Source: Pelagibacteraceae bacterium (GTDB lineage Bacteria > Pseudomonadota > Alphaproteobacteria > Pelagibacterales > Pelagibacteraceae). From it: a stretch of DNA of 64,000 bases. Positions 52,537 to 61,287 of the stretch are shown here, piece after piece; positions within the stretch are counted from its first letter, which is position 1; each line of letters opens with the position of its first letter. The position numbers were made by a program, and so were the translations under genes. The notes beneath the pieces were generated by a model. The model ran no database searches. It saw only the letters and a program-made list of their open reading frames with translations, and was not told the DNA's origin. The stretch spans positions 124,001-188,000 of the forward strand of contig JALEGD010000001.1 of the NCBI GenBank assembly GCA_022763425.1, in the 5' to 3' direction.

Positions 52537-54024
52537 ATGCCATTAAAATTACCTGAAGCAGATACAACAATTATTCAAGATAAAAAAAATATTGTTCAAG
52601 ATTTATTCAAAATTACTAAGAATATTATTCATTCGGATGAAGAAATTAAACCTTATGAAACTGATGGTTTATCCGTCTATAGACAGAAACCTATCGCAGT
52701 AGTTTTGCCAGAAACAACCGAGCAAGTTTCTAAAATTTTAAAATATTGTCATAATAAAAAAATCAAAGTTGTTCCAAGGGGCGCGGGTACTGGTTTGTCC
52801 GGTGGCTCAATCCCTCTTGCTGATTGTGTTTTGATGGGAATGGGAAAGTTCAATAAAATATTAGAAACTGATTTTGATAATAGGTGTGTCGTAGCACAAC
52901 CATGTGTAGCTAATTTAGCAATCACTCAAGCTGTTCAACATAGAGATTTTTATTATGCTCCTGATCCATCAAGCCAATTAGCCTGTTCCATTGGAGGAAA
53001 TGTAGCAGAAAACTCCGGGGGAGTTCATTCGTTAAAATACGGTACCACAACGAATAATTTAATGGGTGTTGAAATGGTATTAATGGATGGAACTGTTTTA
53101 AAACTTGGTGGAAAGCATCTTGATTCAGAAGGTTATGATTTTTTAGGTCTTGTCACAGGATCTGAGGGCTTGCTAGGTGTTGTGACTGAGGTGACAGTTA
53201 GAATATTAAAAAAACCAGAATCTGTAAGAGCTGTTTTAATTGGATTCAATAGTATTGAAGATTCTGGAAATTGCGTTGCAGACATTATTGCAAAAGGCAT
53301 AGTTCCAGCTGGAATGGAAATCATGGACAAGCCACTAATTATTGCAACAGACAATTATGCTAAAGCTGGTTATCCAAGAGACGTAGAAGCTTTACTGATT
53401 GTTGAATTAGATGGAACAACTAGTGAAGTAGATACATTGATTGATAAAGTTTTAGATATCGCAAAAATGAATAAAGCTTCTTACAACAGAGCAAGTAATA
53501 GCGATGAAGAAAGAATGAGATTTTGGAAAGGAAGAAAGGCAGCATTCACGGCTTGTGGAGTACTAGCTCCAGATTATATTTGTATGGATGGTTCTATCCC
53601 GAGAAATAAATTAGCTGATGTATTAAGTTATATTAGTAAATTATCAAAAAAGTATAAATTAGATGTAGCAAACTGTTTTCATGCTGGAGATGGAAATTTG
53701 CATCCACTCATTATGTTTGATTCCAATGATTCTGTTGAACTGAAAAAAGCTGAAGACTTCGGAGCTGATATTTTAAAATATTGTGTAAAGGTTGGTGGGG
53801 TCTTATCTGGAGAACACGGTATTGGAGTAGAAAAAAGAGAATTAATGTGCGAGATGTTCAATGACAATGATATTCAACAACAGCTTAATATCAAAAATGC
53901 ATTTGATTCAGAAAACCTTTTAAATCCAGGAAAAGTATTTCCAATTCTTCACAGATGTGCAGAAGGCGGAAGAATGCATATACACAAAGGTAAAGACAAG
54001 TTTCCAGATTTACCAAGGTTTTAA
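52537..54024 (+). CDS. glcD: Glycolate oxidase FAD subunit GlcD
   Basis: GlcD is the FAD-binding subunit that oxidises glycolate or related D-2-hydroxy acids. The 495 residues show the VAO-type FAD domain: KVVPRGAGTGLSGGSIPLADCV, YYAPDPSSQLACSIGGNVAENSGGVHSLKYGTT, SEGLLGVVTEV, and the C-terminal substrate-domain motif CFHAGDGNLHPLI and SGEHGIGVEKRELM. Its last base is the first of glcE (TAATG). Confidence 0.95.
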   Translation: MPLKLPEADTTIIQDKKNIVQDLFKITKNIIHSDEEIKPYETDGLSVYRQKPIAVVLPETTEQVSKILKYCHNKKIKVVPRGAGTGLSGGSIPLADCVLMGMGKFNKILETDFDNRCVVAQPCVANLAITQAVQHRDFYYAPDPSSQLACSIGGNVAENSGGVHSLKYGTTTNNLMGVEMVLMDGTVLKLGGKHLDSEGYDFLGLVTGSEGLLGVVTEVTVRILKKPESVRAVLIGFNSIEDSGNCVADIIAKGIVPAGMEIMDKPLIIATDNYAKAGYPRDVEALLIVELDGTTSEVDTLIDKVLDIAKMNKASYNRASNSDEERMRFWKGRKAAFTACGVLAPDYICMDGSIPRNKLADVLSYISKLSKKYKLDVANCFHAGDGNLHPLIMFDSNDSVELKKAEDFGADILKYCVKVGGVLSGEHGIGVEKRELMCEMFNDNDIQQQLNIKNAFDSENLLNPGKVFPILHRCAEGGRMHIHKGKDKFPDLPRF

Positions 54025-55226
54025 TGCCAGATATTTTTTATCCTAAAACTGAACAAGATGTTTCAGATTTTATTTTTGATAATTATAATAAAAGTAACCC
54101 AATTGAAATCATTGGAAATGGATCAAAAAAAATTGGAAGACTTATTCAATCATCTCAAACTCTCAGTCTTAGTAGCATGTCTGGAATTCTGGAATATTTT
54201 CCAGAAGAATTATACATAAAGGTTTTGCCTGGAACACCCATCTCAGAAATAGAGACTGCACTTAAACAAAAAAATCAGTTTTTTGGTTTTGAGCCAAACG
54301 ATTTAGGTTATCTTTATGATGGAAAATCAAATTCAGGAAGTATTGGAGGAGTAGTTTCATGCAATCTTTCTGGTCCTGGTAGGTTTAAAAATGGAGCACT
54401 AAGAGATCATGTGTTAGGTTTTAAATCAGTAAATGGCTCAGGCGGAAAAGTAAAATCCGGTGGAACAGTTGTAAAAAATGTTACCGGTTATGATTTAAGC
54501 AAGATTATAAGTGGTGCTTATGGAACTTTGTGTGCAATTACGGAAATAAATCTAAAAGTGTCACCACTACCTGAATTTGAAGAAACATTTTTAGTAAATG
54601 ATATAGATTATGTAGAAGCTATTGAAATTTTCAGAATAGCTTTAGACTCTTCTTTAGAAATTTCTGGCGCATGTTTTTTTCCCGCGGCAAATGCATCTTT
54701 TTTGACACTAAATGATGTAAAAAAAGACACATCTGTTTTAGGTTTGAGAATTCAAGGGCCAAAAGCTTCTGTAATTGAGAGGATGCAAAGTTTAAATAAA
54801 ATATTTAAAGATAAAACAACTTCAATGCTTGATACTTATCAAACATCAATTTTTTGGAGAGAAATAAAAAATTTTGAGGGATATGCAAATTCTAAAGAGT
54901 TTGTGTGTAAAATTTCTTTGCCAATCACCAATATGGTTAATTTTTTAAAATTCTTTGAAAAAACTAATTTTAAATATTTTTTAGATTGGGGTGGTAATAT
55001 TGCCTGGTGCTCTTTAGAAAATCAAAGTGATTTGGATAAAATGAAAATTTTCTGTTTAAAACACGATGGACACTTAACAGTACTAAGAGCAAATGATAAT
55101 TTTAGAAAAAGTGAGGAATTTTTGACTAATTCAGATTCTAATATTAAGATTTTATCAAAAAAATTAAAAGAAAGTTTTGATCCTAAAGGTATACTAAACC
55201 CTAATAAAATGTATGCAGGAATTTAA
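54024..55226 (+). CDS. glcE: Glycolate oxidase FAD-binding subunit GlcE
   Basis: GlcE is the second flavin-binding subunit of the membrane-associated glycolate oxidase. The 400-residue protein has the FAD-binding motif IEIIGNGSKKIGR, the SGSIGGVVSCNLSGPGRFKNGALRDHVLGF stretch, and TVVKNVTGYDLSKIISGAYGTLCAITEI. It is shorter than GlcD, as expected, and its stop overlaps the glcF start by one base. Confidence 0.93.
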   Translation: MPDIFYPKTEQDVSDFIFDNYNKSNPIEIIGNGSKKIGRLIQSSQTLSLSSMSGILEYFPEELYIKVLPGTPISEIETALKQKNQFFGFEPNDLGYLYDGKSNSGSIGGVVSCNLSGPGRFKNGALRDHVLGFKSVNGSGGKVKSGGTVVKNVTGYDLSKIISGAYGTLCAITEINLKVSPLPEFEETFLVNDIDYVEAIEIFRIALDSSLEISGACFFPAANASFLTLNDVKKDTSVLGLRIQGPKASVIERMQSLNKIFKDKTTSMLDTYQTSIFWREIKNFEGYANSKEFVCKISLPITNMVNFLKFFEKTNFKYFLDWGGNIAWCSLENQSDLDKMKIFCLKHDGHLTVLRANDNFRKSEEFLTNSDSNIKILSKKLKESFDPKGILNPNKMYAGI

Positions 55227-56527
55227 TGCAAACTAACTTTAAAAAAGATCAACTTCTCGATCCTGAAATACAAAATTCGGAAAAAATTTTTAGAAAATGT
55301 GTTCATTGTGGAATGTGCAACGCAACTTGTCCAACTTATCAAGTACTCGGAGATGAATTAGATGGGCCGAGAGGTAGAATTTATATGATTAAAGATATGC
55401 TTGAGAACAACAAACCAGCAAACGAAAAAATAGTAAAACATATAGATCGTTGTTTATCTTGCTATGCTTGTGTTACGACTTGTCCATCGGGTGTTGATTA
55501 CTTACATCTTGTTGATCATGGCAGAAATCATATTGAAAGGACTTATAAAAGACCATTATTTGAAAGGTTGTTAAGAAGCCTGTTAGCCTTTGTATTACCT
55601 AGGCCGAAATTATTTAAATTTTTAGGAAGCTTAGCAATGTTTACAAAACCTATACATTCAGTCTTGCCAAAAAAATTAAAGCACATGATTTCTTTTATGC
55701 CTAAATCTTTTCTGAAATCAGAATATCCAGATAACGTTGTATTTAAACCTAGTAAAAAATCTATTTCGAAAGTAGCATTGTTAACTGGATGTGTTCAAAA
55801 GGCAATTTCACCCAACATTAATGACTCATCAATAAATGTTCTTTTGAGACATGGAATTGAAGTTCATGTTTTAAAAGAAATAAAATGTTGTGGGTCATTG
55901 ACTCATCACATGGGTAAAGAAGAAGCTTCTCATCAATATTTTATAGAAAATATTAATGCCTGGCACAAATTAATTGAAAAAGAAAAAATAGATGCAATTT
56001 TAGTAAACACATCTGGTTGTGGAACAACAATTAAAGATTATGGTTTTATTTTCAAAAATCACAAAGATAAATCGCTTAGAAAGAAGGCAAAAGAGGTCAG
56101 TGAAATTGCCTTGGACATAACAGAATATTTGGAAGAATCGATAAAACTTGATTTCACAAGAACAAATAACTCAAAAAGATATAATATTGCTTACCATTCC
56201 GCATGCTCTATGCAACATGGTCAAAAAGTACACAGTCAACCTATAGAACTATTAAAAATGACTGGTAATAATATTTTAGAGGTTCCCGATGGACATTTAT
56301 GCTGCGGTTCTGCTGGTACCTATAATTTAATGCAAGAAGAAATGGCTTCAGAATTATTAAAAAGAAAATGTGAAAATATCAAAAAGATCAAACCAGATAT
56401 TGTTGCTACTGGTAATATAGGCTGCATAACACAAATTTCAAATGGTATAGAGGTACCTATAGTTCATACTATTGAACTTATTGATTGGTTTACAGGAGGG
56501 AAAAAGCCAATAGTGATTAAAAATTAG
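55226..56527 (+). CDS. glcF: Glycolate oxidase iron-sulfur subunit GlcF
   Basis: GlcF transfers electrons from GlcDE to the quinone pool. The 433 residues carry two 4Fe-4S motifs, CVHCGMCNATCPTYQ and CLSCYACVTTCPSG, in the first 90 residues. Two CCG-type domains (KCCGSLTHHMGKEEAS and LCCGSAGTYNLMQEE) follow. The order glcD-glcE-glcF is the E. coli order. The small gap to the GFA gene suggests one transcript. Confidence 0.96.
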   Translation: MQTNFKKDQLLDPEIQNSEKIFRKCVHCGMCNATCPTYQVLGDELDGPRGRIYMIKDMLENNKPANEKIVKHIDRCLSCYACVTTCPSGVDYLHLVDHGRNHIERTYKRPLFERLLRSLLAFVLPRPKLFKFLGSLAMFTKPIHSVLPKKLKHMISFMPKSFLKSEYPDNVVFKPSKKSISKVALLTGCVQKAISPNINDSSINVLLRHGIEVHVLKEIKCCGSLTHHMGKEEASHQYFIENINAWHKLIEKEKIDAILVNTSGCGTTIKDYGFIFKNHKDKSLRKKAKEVSEIALDITEYLEESIKLDFTRTNNSKRYNIAYHSACSMQHGQKVHSQPIELLKMTGNNILEVPDGHLCCGSAGTYNLMQEEMASELLKRKCENIKKIKPDIVATGNIGCITQISNGIEVPIVHTIELIDWFTGGKKPIVIKN

Positions 56528-56528
56528 A

Positions 56529-56987
56529 ATGACAAGTAAAAATAAAAAATATGGAAGTTGTCTCTGTGGAAAAAATAAATTTTATACAATTTACAAACCT
56601 CTACGATCAGTCGCTTGTTATTGTAGATACTGTCAGCTTAGAACCGGTTCTATTTTTGGGGTTACCTATTGGTTCGAAAAATTAAATTTAAAGTTTAATA
56701 AAAAGCATTTAAAAGCTTATACTTTTACGACCGAAAGCGGAAATAAATTTAAAACTTTTTCTTGTAAAAATTGTAGCTCATCAATTTATTGGGAAATATC
56801 TCATTTAAAAAATCAAGTTGGTATTGCAGCTGGTAGTTATAACAAACCAAGTTTCTGGCACAAAATAGAAAAAGAAATTTTTACAAGAACAAGACCTAAG
56901 TTTTTAAAAAGTTTTAGTAATAATAACTTTTTAAAAAGCCCAACATTCAAACCAAAGAAAAAGGACCCAAAATATTTACAAGGTTAA
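56529..56987 (+). CDS. GFA (glutathione-dependent formaldehyde-activating / CENP-V) domain protein
   Basis: This 152-residue protein has the zinc-binding pattern GSCLCGKNKFYT, CYCRYCQLRTGSIFGVTYW and FSCKNCSSSIYW. The family includes formaldehyde-activating enzymes, but most members have no assigned substrate. It lies between glcF and the 2-hydroxyacid reductase with 1- and 2-base gaps, so it is translated with them. A role in small carbonyl detoxification is inference. Confidence 0.88.
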   Translation: MTSKNKKYGSCLCGKNKFYTIYKPLRSVACYCRYCQLRTGSIFGVTYWFEKLNLKFNKKHLKAYTFTTESGNKFKTFSCKNCSSSIYWEISHLKNQVGIAAGSYNKPSFWHKIEKEIFTRTRPKFLKSFSNNNFLKSPTFKPKKKDPKYLQG

Positions 56988-56989
56988 TT

Positions 56990-57946
56990 ATGAAAAAAAT
57001 ATTAGTAACTAGAAAATTATTAAATGAAAATAATGTGCGTATTTCAAATCTTTTTAAAGCGATATTAAATGATAAAGATAAATTATATACAGAGGATGAA
57101 ATAATTTCACTGTCAGAGGGTTGCGATGGTATTTTGGCTTTTACAACAACACCCTTCAATCAGGAGATGATAAAAAGATTACCCAAAACCGTAAAAATAA
57201 TTTCCAATTATGCAGTTGGTTACGGAAATATAGATATTGAAGCAGCAAAAAGCAGAGGAATAGTCGTTACAAATACACCCGAAGTTTTAACAGATGCAAC
57301 AGCTGATATTTCAATTTTGTTATTACTAGGAGCTTCACGCCGAGCTTATGAGGGAAGAAAGGCTGCTGAAAAAGAGAATTGGTTGTGGTCAAGTGATTAT
57401 TTAATTGGAAAGCAAATGACTGGAAAAAAATTAGGTATTTTGGGGATGGGAAGGATTGGAAGAGCTGTTGCAAAACGAGCTAGAGCTTTTGATATGGAAA
57501 TTCATTATCATAACAGAAATCAGTTAAGTTCAGATCTAGAAGAGGGCGCAATTTATCATAAAGATATAAACGATTTATTTAAAAATAGTGAATTCTTATC
57601 AATTAATTGTCCAGGTTCAAAAGATACAGAAAATTTAATTAATGAAGAAACAATTAAAAATTTTCCTGATAGAGTTGTCATAGCAAATGCTGCACGTGGA
57701 GAAGTAATTGATGATGATGCAATGATTAAAGCGATGAAAAGTGGAAAAGTATTTGCATTAGGTCTAGATGTTTACAGAGGTGAGCCTAAGATAAATAAAA
57801 AATATTTGGATTTAGATAATTTATTTTTGTTACCTCACTTAGGAAGCGCAACAAAAAAAACTAGAATTGCAATGGGTGACAGAGCAATTGATAATTTAGA
57901 TGCTTTACTAAATAAAAACTCCCAGCCAAAAGATAAAGTTAACTAA
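56990..57946 (+). CDS. D-isomer-specific 2-hydroxyacid dehydrogenase (glyoxylate/hydroxypyruvate reductase type)
   Basis: This 318-residue NAD(P)-dependent reductase has the VGYGNIDIEAAKSRGIVVTNTPEVLTDATADISILLLL region, the Rossmann motif GILGMGRIGRAVAKRARAFDM near residues 147-167, and NAARGEVIDDDAMIKAM. The catalytic His lies in LPHLGSATKKTR. GyaR/GhrA-type enzymes reduce glyoxylate. It is the last gene of the hydroxyacid run. Confidence 0.93.
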   Translation: MKKILVTRKLLNENNVRISNLFKAILNDKDKLYTEDEIISLSEGCDGILAFTTTPFNQEMIKRLPKTVKIISNYAVGYGNIDIEAAKSRGIVVTNTPEVLTDATADISILLLLGASRRAYEGRKAAEKENWLWSSDYLIGKQMTGKKLGILGMGRIGRAVAKRARAFDMEIHYHNRNQLSSDLEEGAIYHKDINDLFKNSEFLSINCPGSKDTENLINEETIKNFPDRVVIANAARGEVIDDDAMIKAMKSGKVFALGLDVYRGEPKINKKYLDLDNLFLLPHLGSATKKTRIAMGDRAIDNLDALLNKNSQPKDKVN

Positions 57947-58069
57947 TCAACTGTGGGTTGTTTAATATTTCCCATATTTTTAAAGTTTTTCTTTGCGCCT
58001 GCAATATTTTCCCCTCATAGGCTAACTATTTAGATAGACAATTTATGATTGTTTAAGCTAAATTACGCC

Positions 58070-58083
58070 AGTTAAATTTAACT
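58070..58083 (+). promoter_or_regulatory. Palindromic candidate operator in dctP leader
   Basis: AGTTAAATTTAACT is a perfect 14-base palindrome 19 bases before the dctP ATG. A longer imperfect palindrome, TTAG-N4-ACAAT-N5-ATTGT-N5-CTAA, lies at 58030-58061. These could be binding sites for a local regulator, but no regulator gene is linked. GGGAGAA at 58089-58095 is the ribosome-binding site. Confidence 0.3.
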
Positions 58084-58102
58084 AACATGGGAGAAAAAAC
58101 AC

Positions 58103-59251
58103 ATGTCAAAAAAAAACATTACGTCAAATTCAAGACGTAAATTTTTCAAAAAAGCAGCAGCAGTTACGGGTGCTACAGCAGCAGCTGTCGCAATGCCTAA
58201 CGTTGGCGCTTGGTCAGCTGGTCACGGAAAAACTGTGAAGCTGAAAATGCAAGCTGCATGGGGCGGCGGTATCTTCTTAGAGATGGCGAAGCAATATGGA
58301 GACAGAGTAAATGCTATGGGTGGTGGTTCACTACAAATGGAAGTTTTACCTGTTGGTGCAGTTTTAAAAACTAAAGAAATCGCAGATGGTGTATCTAAAG
58401 GTGTAGTAGATGCTTCTCACTCAGTGACAGCATACTGGTACGGTAAAAACGCTGCTGCTTCTTTATTTGGTACTGGTCCTTCTTACGGATTCTCATCTCA
58501 AGAATTAATGGGATGGATTGAAGAAGGTGGCGGAAGAGCTTTATATGAAAAGACTTTAAAGAAAATCGGTCTTGATGTTGTAGGTTTCTTCGCTATGCCT
58601 ATGCCTGCTCAGCCTTTCGGTTGGTTTAAGAAACACACTACAAAAGTTTCTCAGGTTAAAGGTCTTAAGTATAGAACAGTTGGACTAGCTACAAACGTTC
58701 TTCAAAAAATGGGAATGGTTGTAAGACAGTTACCAGGTGGTGAAATTCAACCAGCAATGAAAACTGGTTTGATTGACGCTGCTGAGTTTAACAACCCAAC
58801 ATCTGATAGAGACTTTGGTATGCAAGACGTTTCTAAGCATTATCACTTAGGAAGCTTCCACCAATCTCAAGAGATGTTTGAGATGCAGTTCAACAAGAAG
58901 AAGTACAACAGCTTATCACCAGCGCACCAAGCTATTATTAAGCACGCTGCTGAAGCCGCAAACACTTCAAACTACTTCATGGCATTAGTGAGATACTCAA
59001 ATGACTTAGGAAGACTTATGAAAGAGTCTGGAGTTAATGTGTATCAAACTTCTGATGAAATCTTAGATGCTCAATTAGCAGCTTGGGATGTAGTTATGAA
59101 GGACTTTAGAAAAGATCCATTGTTTGATGAGATCGTAAGATCACAACAAGCATATGCTAAAAAAGTAATGAAGTATCTATTCATGAACCAGCCTAATTAC
59201 AGACTGGCTTATACTAGAGCCTTCGGAGATCCATCTAAAGTAAAAATTTAG
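58103..59251 (+). CDS. TRAP transporter solute-binding protein DctP (TakP-like, 2-oxo/2-hydroxy acid type), Tat-exported
   Basis: This 382-residue periplasmic binding protein has a twin-arginine signal (SRRKFFKKAAAVTGATAAAV, residues 10-29). The mature part has the TakP/lactate-TRAP branch motifs: YRTVGLATNVLQKMG, VRQLPGGEIQPAMKTG, AAEFNNPTSDRDFGM and FHQSQEMFEMQFNKK. Studied relatives bind pyruvate-type 2-oxo acids or lactate with a metal ion. Codons are unusually rich in C-ending forms for this window, as in abundantly made proteins. A strong terminator separates it from dctQM. Confidence 0.93.
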   Translation: MSKKNITSNSRRKFFKKAAAVTGATAAAVAMPNVGAWSAGHGKTVKLKMQAAWGGGIFLEMAKQYGDRVNAMGGGSLQMEVLPVGAVLKTKEIADGVSKGVVDASHSVTAYWYGKNAAASLFGTGPSYGFSSQELMGWIEEGGGRALYEKTLKKIGLDVVGFFAMPMPAQPFGWFKKHTTKVSQVKGLKYRTVGLATNVLQKMGMVVRQLPGGEIQPAMKTGLIDAAEFNNPTSDRDFGMQDVSKHYHLGSFHQSQEMFEMQFNKKKYNSLSPAHQAIIKHAAEAANTSNYFMALVRYSNDLGRLMKESGVNVYQTSDEILDAQLAAWDVVMKDFRKDPLFDEIVRSQQAYAKKVMKYLFMNQPNYRLAYTRAFGDPSKVKI

Positions 59252-59264
59252 TTTGATCTAGTTT

Positions 59265-59296
59265 AAAAAGGGCCTCTTTAGAGGCCCTTTTTTTTA
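59265..59296 (+). terminator. Intrinsic terminator between dctP and dctQ
   Basis: AAAAAGGGCCTC-TTTA-GAGGCCCTTTTT followed by TTT forms a 12-bp stem with a four-base loop and a T run. It would let dctP be expressed far above the membrane subunits, as in other TRAP and ABC operons. Confidence 0.9.
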
Positions 59297-59331
59297 ATAG
59301 CAAAATTCTAATTATAAATATAGAAAGCGTC

Positions 59332-59916
59332 GTGGATTTCGTAAATAATTATATCAAGTTTGCAGAAAGTCTAAGTCGATGGGTCGGCAAAGGATTTGCA
59401 TGGTGCATTGTAATTTTATGTCTAGGAACTGTTTATGAAGTAACTATGGCCTATTTATTTAATGCTCCAACATTATGGAACTTTGATTTTAGTTTACAAA
59501 TGTATGGTGCGTTGTTCTTAATGGCTGGCGCTTATACATTATCATGTGATGCGCATGTGAGAGGAGATGTAATTTATAGATTATTTTCAATTCCCACACA
59601 GGCAAAAATAGATTTAGTTTTATATTTTCTTTTTTATTTTCCGGGTATTTGCGCTTTAGCATTTTCTGGAATTGATTATGCAGGTAATGCTTGGCAATCA
59701 AAAGAAACAAGTTGGAATAGTCCAGCACAAATTCAGATTTATATGATTAAAACCTTAATCCCTGTTGCAGGTTTTATTCTTATTAATCAAGGTATTAGTG
59801 AAGTTATGAGATGCGTGATTGCAATTAAAACTGGAGAGTGGCCAGAAAGACAAGATGATGTTTTAGAGACTGAACAAAAATTAATGCGAGAAGCAAGAGA
59901 GAAAGAAGAATTATAA
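59332..59916 (+). CDS. TRAP transporter small permease DctQ
   Basis: This 194-residue protein has four membrane helices: FAWCIVILCLGTVYEVTMAYLF, NFDFSLQMYGALFLMAGAYTLS, VLYFLFYFPGICALAFSG and a fourth near residues 136-155. It carries the DctQ-type DAHVRGDVIYRLF loop motif. It starts with GTG; no in-frame ATG is nearby. It is followed by dctM after one base. The C-terminal tail is charged. Confidence 0.92.
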   Translation: MDFVNNYIKFAESLSRWVGKGFAWCIVILCLGTVYEVTMAYLFNAPTLWNFDFSLQMYGALFLMAGAYTLSCDAHVRGDVIYRLFSIPTQAKIDLVLYFLFYFPGICALAFSGIDYAGNAWQSKETSWNSPAQIQIYMIKTLIPVAGFILINQGISEVMRCVIAIKTGEWPERQDDVLETEQKLMREAREKEEL

Positions 59917-59917
59917 A

Positions 59918-61279
59918 ATGTTTGGAATGACAAATCCAGAAACAGCACTATTTATGATGTGCATCTTCTTGTTCTTCGTTTTACTTGGATTCCCAATTGC
60001 TTTTACACTTTTAGCAATGGGTGTTGGGTTTGGCTACTTTGCTTATTGGAACCCAGAAACAATGGAAAGTATATTTGATAACAGGATTTTTGATCTTGTT
60101 GTTCAAAATACATATTCTGTTATGGATAATCACGTACTCACAGCAGTACCATTGTTTTTATTTATGGGTTATTTGGTAGAAAGAGCTGGAATTGTAGCAA
60201 AATTATTCTTTGCAATTCGATTGGCTTCTCACAGATTACCAGCTTCAATGGCAGTTGCAGCATTGGTTACCTGTACTTTATTTTCTACTGCAACAGGTAT
60301 TATTGGTGCGGTTGTTACTCTGATGGGTCTACTCGCATGGCCAGCGATGATTAAAGCAGGTTATAACAAGAAATTTGCATCAGGTATTATTTGTTCGGGT
60401 GGTTGTCTTGGAATTTTAATACCACCAAGCATTATGCTTATTGTTTATGCAGTGATTGCTCAACTGTCTCCACTTAGATTATTTGCAGCTGCAATGCTAC
60501 CAGGATTATTACTCGCTAGTTTATATATTTTATATGCAATTGGTTTAGCAATGTGGAAGCCAGAATTAGCTCCAAAACCAAGAGCAGAAGAGATACCGCC
60601 AAGCAATGTAATTGCAAAAGAAGTTGTTGTATCGTTTTTACCTCTATTTACTTTAATACTTTTAGTTCTAGGTACTATCCTTGCAGGAATTGCAACACCA
60701 GCCGAAGCTGCAGCGGTTGGAGCTTTTGGCTCTTTAGTCATGGCTTATTTTTATAAAACTTTAAAATGGCAGTCTTTTAAAGAATCAGTTTTCTTAACTG
60801 CAAAAACGTCAGCAATGATTATGTGGTTATTTATTGGTTCTTGGACTTTTGCATCAGTGTTTTCGTATTTAGGTGGTCATGAGATTTTCGAACATTTTTT
60901 TAAATCAATGGATTTAGAACCTTGGCAGTTTTTAGTGATAACTCAAATTATTATTTTCTTATTGGGTTGGCCATTGGAATGGACTGAAATTTTAATTATC
61001 TTTGTACCAATCTTCTTACCATTACTAGAAACTTTCGGTGTAAATCCATATTTCTTTGCAATGTTAATCGCTTTAAATCTTCAAACATCATTTTTAACTC
61101 CACCGATGGCAATGTCGGCATATTATTTAAAAGGTGTTCAAAAAAATAATGTTGAACTTATGGATATATTTAAAGGTATTATGCCATTCTTAGCGATCGT
61201 TATTTTAGCTATGATTATTATGTATAACTTCCCAGGTTTAGCATTATGGCTACCGACAGCATTATTTGGCCCAGCCTAA
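59918..61279 (+). CDS. TRAP transporter large permease DctM
   Basis: This 453-residue, about 12-helix protein has the DctM pattern: FVLLGFPIAFTLLAMGVGFGYF, NHVLTAVPLFLFMGYLVERAG, LFSTATGIIGAVVTLMGLLAWPAM, GGCLGILIPPSIMLIVYAVI and NLQTSFLTPPMAMSAYYLKG. It completes the Na+-coupled TRAP transporter with DctQ and DctP. The conserved GILIPPS loop and the re-entrant helices are intact. Confidence 0.96.
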   Translation: MFGMTNPETALFMMCIFLFFVLLGFPIAFTLLAMGVGFGYFAYWNPETMESIFDNRIFDLVVQNTYSVMDNHVLTAVPLFLFMGYLVERAGIVAKLFFAIRLASHRLPASMAVAALVTCTLFSTATGIIGAVVTLMGLLAWPAMIKAGYNKKFASGIICSGGCLGILIPPSIMLIVYAVIAQLSPLRLFAAAMLPGLLLASLYILYAIGLAMWKPELAPKPRAEEIPPSNVIAKEVVVSFLPLFTLILLVLGTILAGIATPAEAAAVGAFGSLVMAYFYKTLKWQSFKESVFLTAKTSAMIMWLFIGSWTFASVFSYLGGHEIFEHFFKSMDLEPWQFLVITQIIIFLLGWPLEWTEILIIFVPIFLPLLETFGVNPYFFAMLIALNLQTSFLTPPMAMSAYYLKGVQKNNVELMDIFKGIMPFLAIVILAMIIMYNFPGLALWLPTALFGPA

Positions 61280-61287
61280 TATAATTT

